This document shows, piece by piece, positions 60,067-64,000 of a stretch of DNA of 64,000 nucleotides (within the stretch, counting starts at the first letter, position 1; the number at the start of each line of letters is the position of its first letter). The stretch lies in the NCBI GenBank assembly GCA_014871385.1, contig CM026423.1:7788967-7852966 (forward strand), in the 5' to 3' direction. A program made the position numbers and the translations under genes. The notes under the pieces are model-generated. The model was not told the DNA's origin. It was given only the letters and a program-made list of their open reading frames with translations, and searched no databases. This DNA is from Ceratodon purpureus. Taxonomy: Eukaryota; Streptophyta; Bryopsida; Pseudoditrichales; Ditrichaceae.

Positions 60067-63000
60067 TCATTGTGGATGAAAGCCTTCTAAAAGCATGTCC
60101 ATCAAACTACGAGATGCATCCACATTTTGAGTGTCCGCTGCCTCCGTCTGTCATATGATTTTATTAAAAATAAATAACATAAAAAATTCATAATAGCCAT
60201 TTTTACATTATTTAAGCATTCTCTAAACAAAATTCAAATGGTATCAATATAGCATTCAGGCATTCATAAAAATAGACATACTTTCAATCAACTTAAATTA
60301 CATTTAATATTTTCAAACTAAAAATATTTTTAATAAAATACTAAACAATTTATAAATTTGTTAAAAACTATTGGACATACATAGTAAATTTGTTACACAT
60401 ATATTTTTACCTTTTAGTTTTAATATGCATAAATAATATATGTTGAAAAGCTTTTTACCCTGTCAAGTAAAGAGGATGTGACATCAGTTGCAGTTTGATC
60501 AACCAAAACTACTTCACCCACGGTTCCAGCCATCACTCGTTGCGAAGCTTGTTCAGTGGCGGCTAATTCCACCATCACATTATCCTCAAAAGAAATCCAT
60601 GAATCAAGAACATTCATCAATCTACTCATAATAATATCTATTCCGTCAACCGCTCTTTCAGCATAATCAATGGCTGGAGTCGCCTCGTCAGCCTACAAAT
60701 CAATGTAAAATAATAATTTTACTTTTCAAATTCAAATGCAAGATTAACAATCTAAAATATTTTAACTTAATTTTGCAATCAAATAATTATAATATAGTGA
60801 CATATAATAACTCATTTTACATACTTTATGTATTGAAGTACCATTCCAAACACATTTGAATCATTTTGATTTTCAATGTGTATACTTAAAATTGTTGATT
60901 TGAACTTAAGCATATGATGCATTCTATAATTGTGACATTGTAAATTTTTTATATTTATAGAATTGGAATTTTGATGACCATTCTTTCACATTAATGAATA
61001 AATTGATATGAAAGATAATTTTCTATACTATGAAGCAAGTTAAAACTTTCCATTAATAACATATTACTCAAAAAATGTCTTTTTAATTTTTTTGCTTCAT
61101 TTTTAATTCTATCAACTCCAAAATTTCTAATATATTTTAATTTTTTGATCCTGATTCTATAAGAATTCTTACATTATATTGTGTAAATTTTAATATTAAA
61201 TAAAAGTCTTACCATGATTGCAACAGCGTGTCGAGATTTAACCAAAACGCCAACCTCTGTTTGCATTTGTTTAACCAATACAGGAATAAAGTGGATCTCG
61301 AGCTGCAAGTTACAACAAAGTCATTTCAACAAATGTTGACGAAACAATTCATTTTAAGAACAAACTAATAAAATGTGAATATGCTTTAAGTATATGTAAA
61401 ATAAAATTTTAACCAAAAATAATTATTCAAATTCATTCCAAAAGTATCTTGTGTTTTGTAAAATTTGAAATGATTTTATACATAAAGGATTAAAAGGAAG
61501 AGAAAATCTATCAATTTGTTTAATACATAAAGGTTGCATTTCAAAATCAGCAAAAGTTTGTAATTTTTTTTAAAAAAGTTTTAAAAACCTATCTCTAACC
61601 TTTTCTTTGTATTGCAAATTTTGAAATTGAGAATATTCAGTCCCAAAATCAATGAAATGGTATGTCAAAATAGGATTTTCAATTAACAAAATTCAAGGTA
61701 TTTTCCAAAATTCAATGTTTAATGATAAAAATAATAAAATAATAATAATCTCAATTTTTAATTAGTATTATAGTTTTTAAAGATTTTATTTATCAAAAGA
61801 ATGTTCCTAAAAACCACTTTAGAAACCATGGAAACTTTTTTAGACAAATATCCTTTTTGAAGTTATATTAAGAATCAACTTGATTCTTTGGCTTTAAAAT
61901 TGAACATTTGGAATCTTTTATAAGATTCTTTTTAGATTTTTTGAAAAGGTTAAAGTGGCAACCACCAAAAATATTAAGTGCCCTCCTAGTATCACAAAAA
62001 AGACATAATTATTTCTGAAGTTAGACCTGATTAGCAAATTACTACGATTTTTTTTATAAATTTTTGAACAATGTTTTATCAAATATTGGTTAATGTTTAA
62101 GAGAAAAATTAATCTATTTAATGTATGGTTTTGTTAGTACCTCTCGTTCAACTGGATCATAGAAGTATCCTTCTTTTGTGAGCTTATCATAAACTCCATC
62201 AGTGATCTTCTTAAGGACCCTCATTGAAATGCCCATTGCTTCGGTCTGTTGATAAACAAACAACACAATTTTCAAAAACATGACATTTTATTCTATACAT
62301 GTATATCTTTAATATGCTTCACACAGGTAGATTTATGAATCTATTGAGTATTTGGAAATTTCTACACCTAAAACCTTCACTTTGAACTAGCCAAAAAAGA
62401 AATTTAAACTATGACTAAAGATTCTTTTTCTAGATATTTCTTCAAATATTTAAATAACTCATGTTTAAAATCTTACTCTGAGACGCAATAACTTCTCTTC
62501 CTTCAATCGATCTTGTTCTTGTTTGAGTCGTCTATCCTTCTCGTCCATGATCCTTCTCTCAGCAGCCTCCATTCGTTGTGTAGCTGTGAGCTCAGCAACT
62601 CGCATTTGTTCAAACATATCCTATATCAAAAGCAACGATCGCCATTATTTGATATAGCATCAATAGTTTTCCTTTTATTTATTATTTAGAAGTAATAATG
62701 GTGTTTGAATATATATTTTGTTTTACAACTTTAATTCATTGGGTTTTAGAAAAAATCCAAATTAAACATTACATAATAACGTTGGAGTTTGGATAAATTT
62801 GTAGTATTTAAGTCCAAATTTTACATTTTAAAAGTTAAGTTATTTTTAAAATACTATGATTTTAATAATAGATAAAAAAATTATCTTGTGCTTATTTCTA
62901 TAAAAAGGATAAGTTTGAAGAATGATATACCTGGTGGCATCGCAAGTGTTGTAGTTGTTTTTCTTCTTGTACTTCCATAAATCCTTGTTCAAGAGCACGT

Positions 63001-63511
63001 CCCGCAAGGACCTCACACATAGGCTCAACTTCCATGTCAAAGTCAAATAAATCCCCTGGAAAGATCTGCAATTACCAATCATTTCATTAAATTTTATCAT
63101 GTATAGATACTGCAAAGAAATGGATCAAATGATGATAAATACAATGTTGATAAATTGAAGAATTTTCTATTTAAATGACCTGAGTAAAGGCATCCGGTCC
63201 CGATTTCCATGGAATAAAAAAAGGTGTTTGTGGTCGATCAAGGAAGTCATCAGTTTGCGTATCAAAATCATTATATGTTATCTTTTGACTTTGGTCTTCC
63301 AAATACATATCTGTCTGTCATAAATGTATGTGATACAAAGATTAATCTCAATGATGATTTTCTCAAGATCATTAAATTGAAGTTGATAAAAGATAATTCA
63401 ATTAAAAAAGAAGAATAATTCTAATCAAAATGACAATTACAAATCAACAATACGTAAAAGGTAGTCCTACTATCTAGGCCATAGTAGACTTCTATAGTGC
63501 ATACTTTATTG

Positions 63512-63550
<39 letters not shown>

Positions 63551-64000
63551 TTAAAACATTCTATTTTTTTAACAAAATAAAATTTATATTAATATTGACC
63601 TGAACATCCATGTGTAGTCTGCCTTTAATTGGCTCCGGCGTATTACTATAACGTATCTTTTTAATCTTCCGCCATTGTCTTTGATTTGAGTCATCTTCAA
63701 CCTATTCTAAATTTATATCCAACAAAAGATTTTAATATCCACCATCAATTAAGTATTATGCAAATTAAGATGGCATTAAATTAGAGTAGATAATGCAAAG
63801 AATAGGCTTTAGTTTCTACAACAATTTGATTATAAGTCAAAAAAATATTTTAAACAAAATAATGGGATTCAATTATTTTTCACCTTAACTCTCTGAAACA
63901 TATTGCCACGATGGACACGAGGATCGTATGCGAGATTTTGCATTGGAGGTCGAAGTCTTGTTTGTTTAGGAGCTTTTCGCTTTGGCTCTGGCTCTGCATT
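60067..64000 (-). CDS. RSPH3: Radial spoke protein 3 (RSP3/RSPH3), 9 exons, 5' end beyond the window
   Basis: Exons (minus): 64000(partial)-63884, 63701-63600, 63314-63180, 63065-62931, 62620-62477, 62245-62141, 61302-61213, 60692-60459 and 60147-60067. Each complete exon is a multiple of three and all splice sites are GT-AG; 380 residues are visible. RSP3 anchors radial spokes to outer doublets in motile flagella and acts as an AKAP. Signature pieces: PPMQNLAYDPRVHRGNMFQR, TPEPIKGRLHMDVQTDMYLE, DTQTDDFLDRPQTPFFIPWK, IFPGDLFDFDMEVEPMCEVL, AGRALEQGFMEVQEE (the amphipathic region that binds RIIa/DPY-30 domains in Chlamydomonas), a charged coiled coil (AERRIMDEKDRRLKQEQDRL) and GVYDKLTKEGYFYDPVERE. 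The C-terminal 100 residues, ending LLEGFHPQ, are less conserved. The start codon is not in the window. Confidence 0.93.
63513..63544. repeat. (TA)16 microsatellite in an RSP3 intron
   Basis: About 32 bp of alternating T and A between the exons at 63600-63701 and 63180-63314. Confidence 0.9.

Overview
The window is nuclear DNA of a land plant: gene islands of about 45-50% GC with short-to-medium GT-AG introns lie in very AT-rich intergenic DNA. It holds plant-type genes (a plastid GNAT acetyltransferase of the NSI/GNAT2 type, HASTY/exportin-5, DET1, a bestrophin-like channel) and also two axonemal genes (SPEF1/CLAMP and radial spoke protein 3). Flowering plants lack motile sperm, so this combination points to a plant with flagellate sperm. 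A moss of the Physcomitrium kind is my best guess, but the species is not proven from sequence alone.

Layout: (1) 164-1774, minus: 5' exons of a plastid GNAT. (2) 2.3-7.2 kb: AT-rich, with a decayed Ulp1/SENP-like protease copy. (3) 7937-16973, plus: complete 22-exon HASTY. (4) 17.0-19.6 kb: intergenic, with a TIR-flanked insertion of about 0.9 kb. (5) 19605-21734, minus: two-exon bestrophin-like channel. (6) 22717-24746, minus: three-exon multi-pass membrane protein resembling XK-related scramblases. (7) 24.7-27.0 kb: intergenic, with a CACTA-like foldback MITE. (8) 27037-32268, minus: 13-exon RBM39/CC1-like splicing factor. (9) 32.3-41.5 kb: AT-rich repeat desert with tandem repeats, a perfect 119-bp palindrome and three MITE-like inverted-repeat units. 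(10) 43362-46974, plus: DET1, with an unusually long disordered linker; its first coding exon was not found. (11) 48294-49553, plus: intronless F-box protein with a fresh 84-bp internal duplication. (12) 52193-55957, minus: nine-exon SPEF1. (13) 60067-64000, minus: RSP3, running off the right edge.

Exon boundaries were worked out by hand. They rest on GT-AG sites, unbroken reading phase across every junction, and agreement with remembered family sequences. For HASTY, RBM39, SPEF1, RSP3 and the GNAT, all junction phases close exactly. The genes mostly serve unrelated roles: small-RNA export, splicing, light signalling, ion transport. The exception is the SPEF1-RSP3 pair, two sperm-axoneme genes lying next to each other on one strand.
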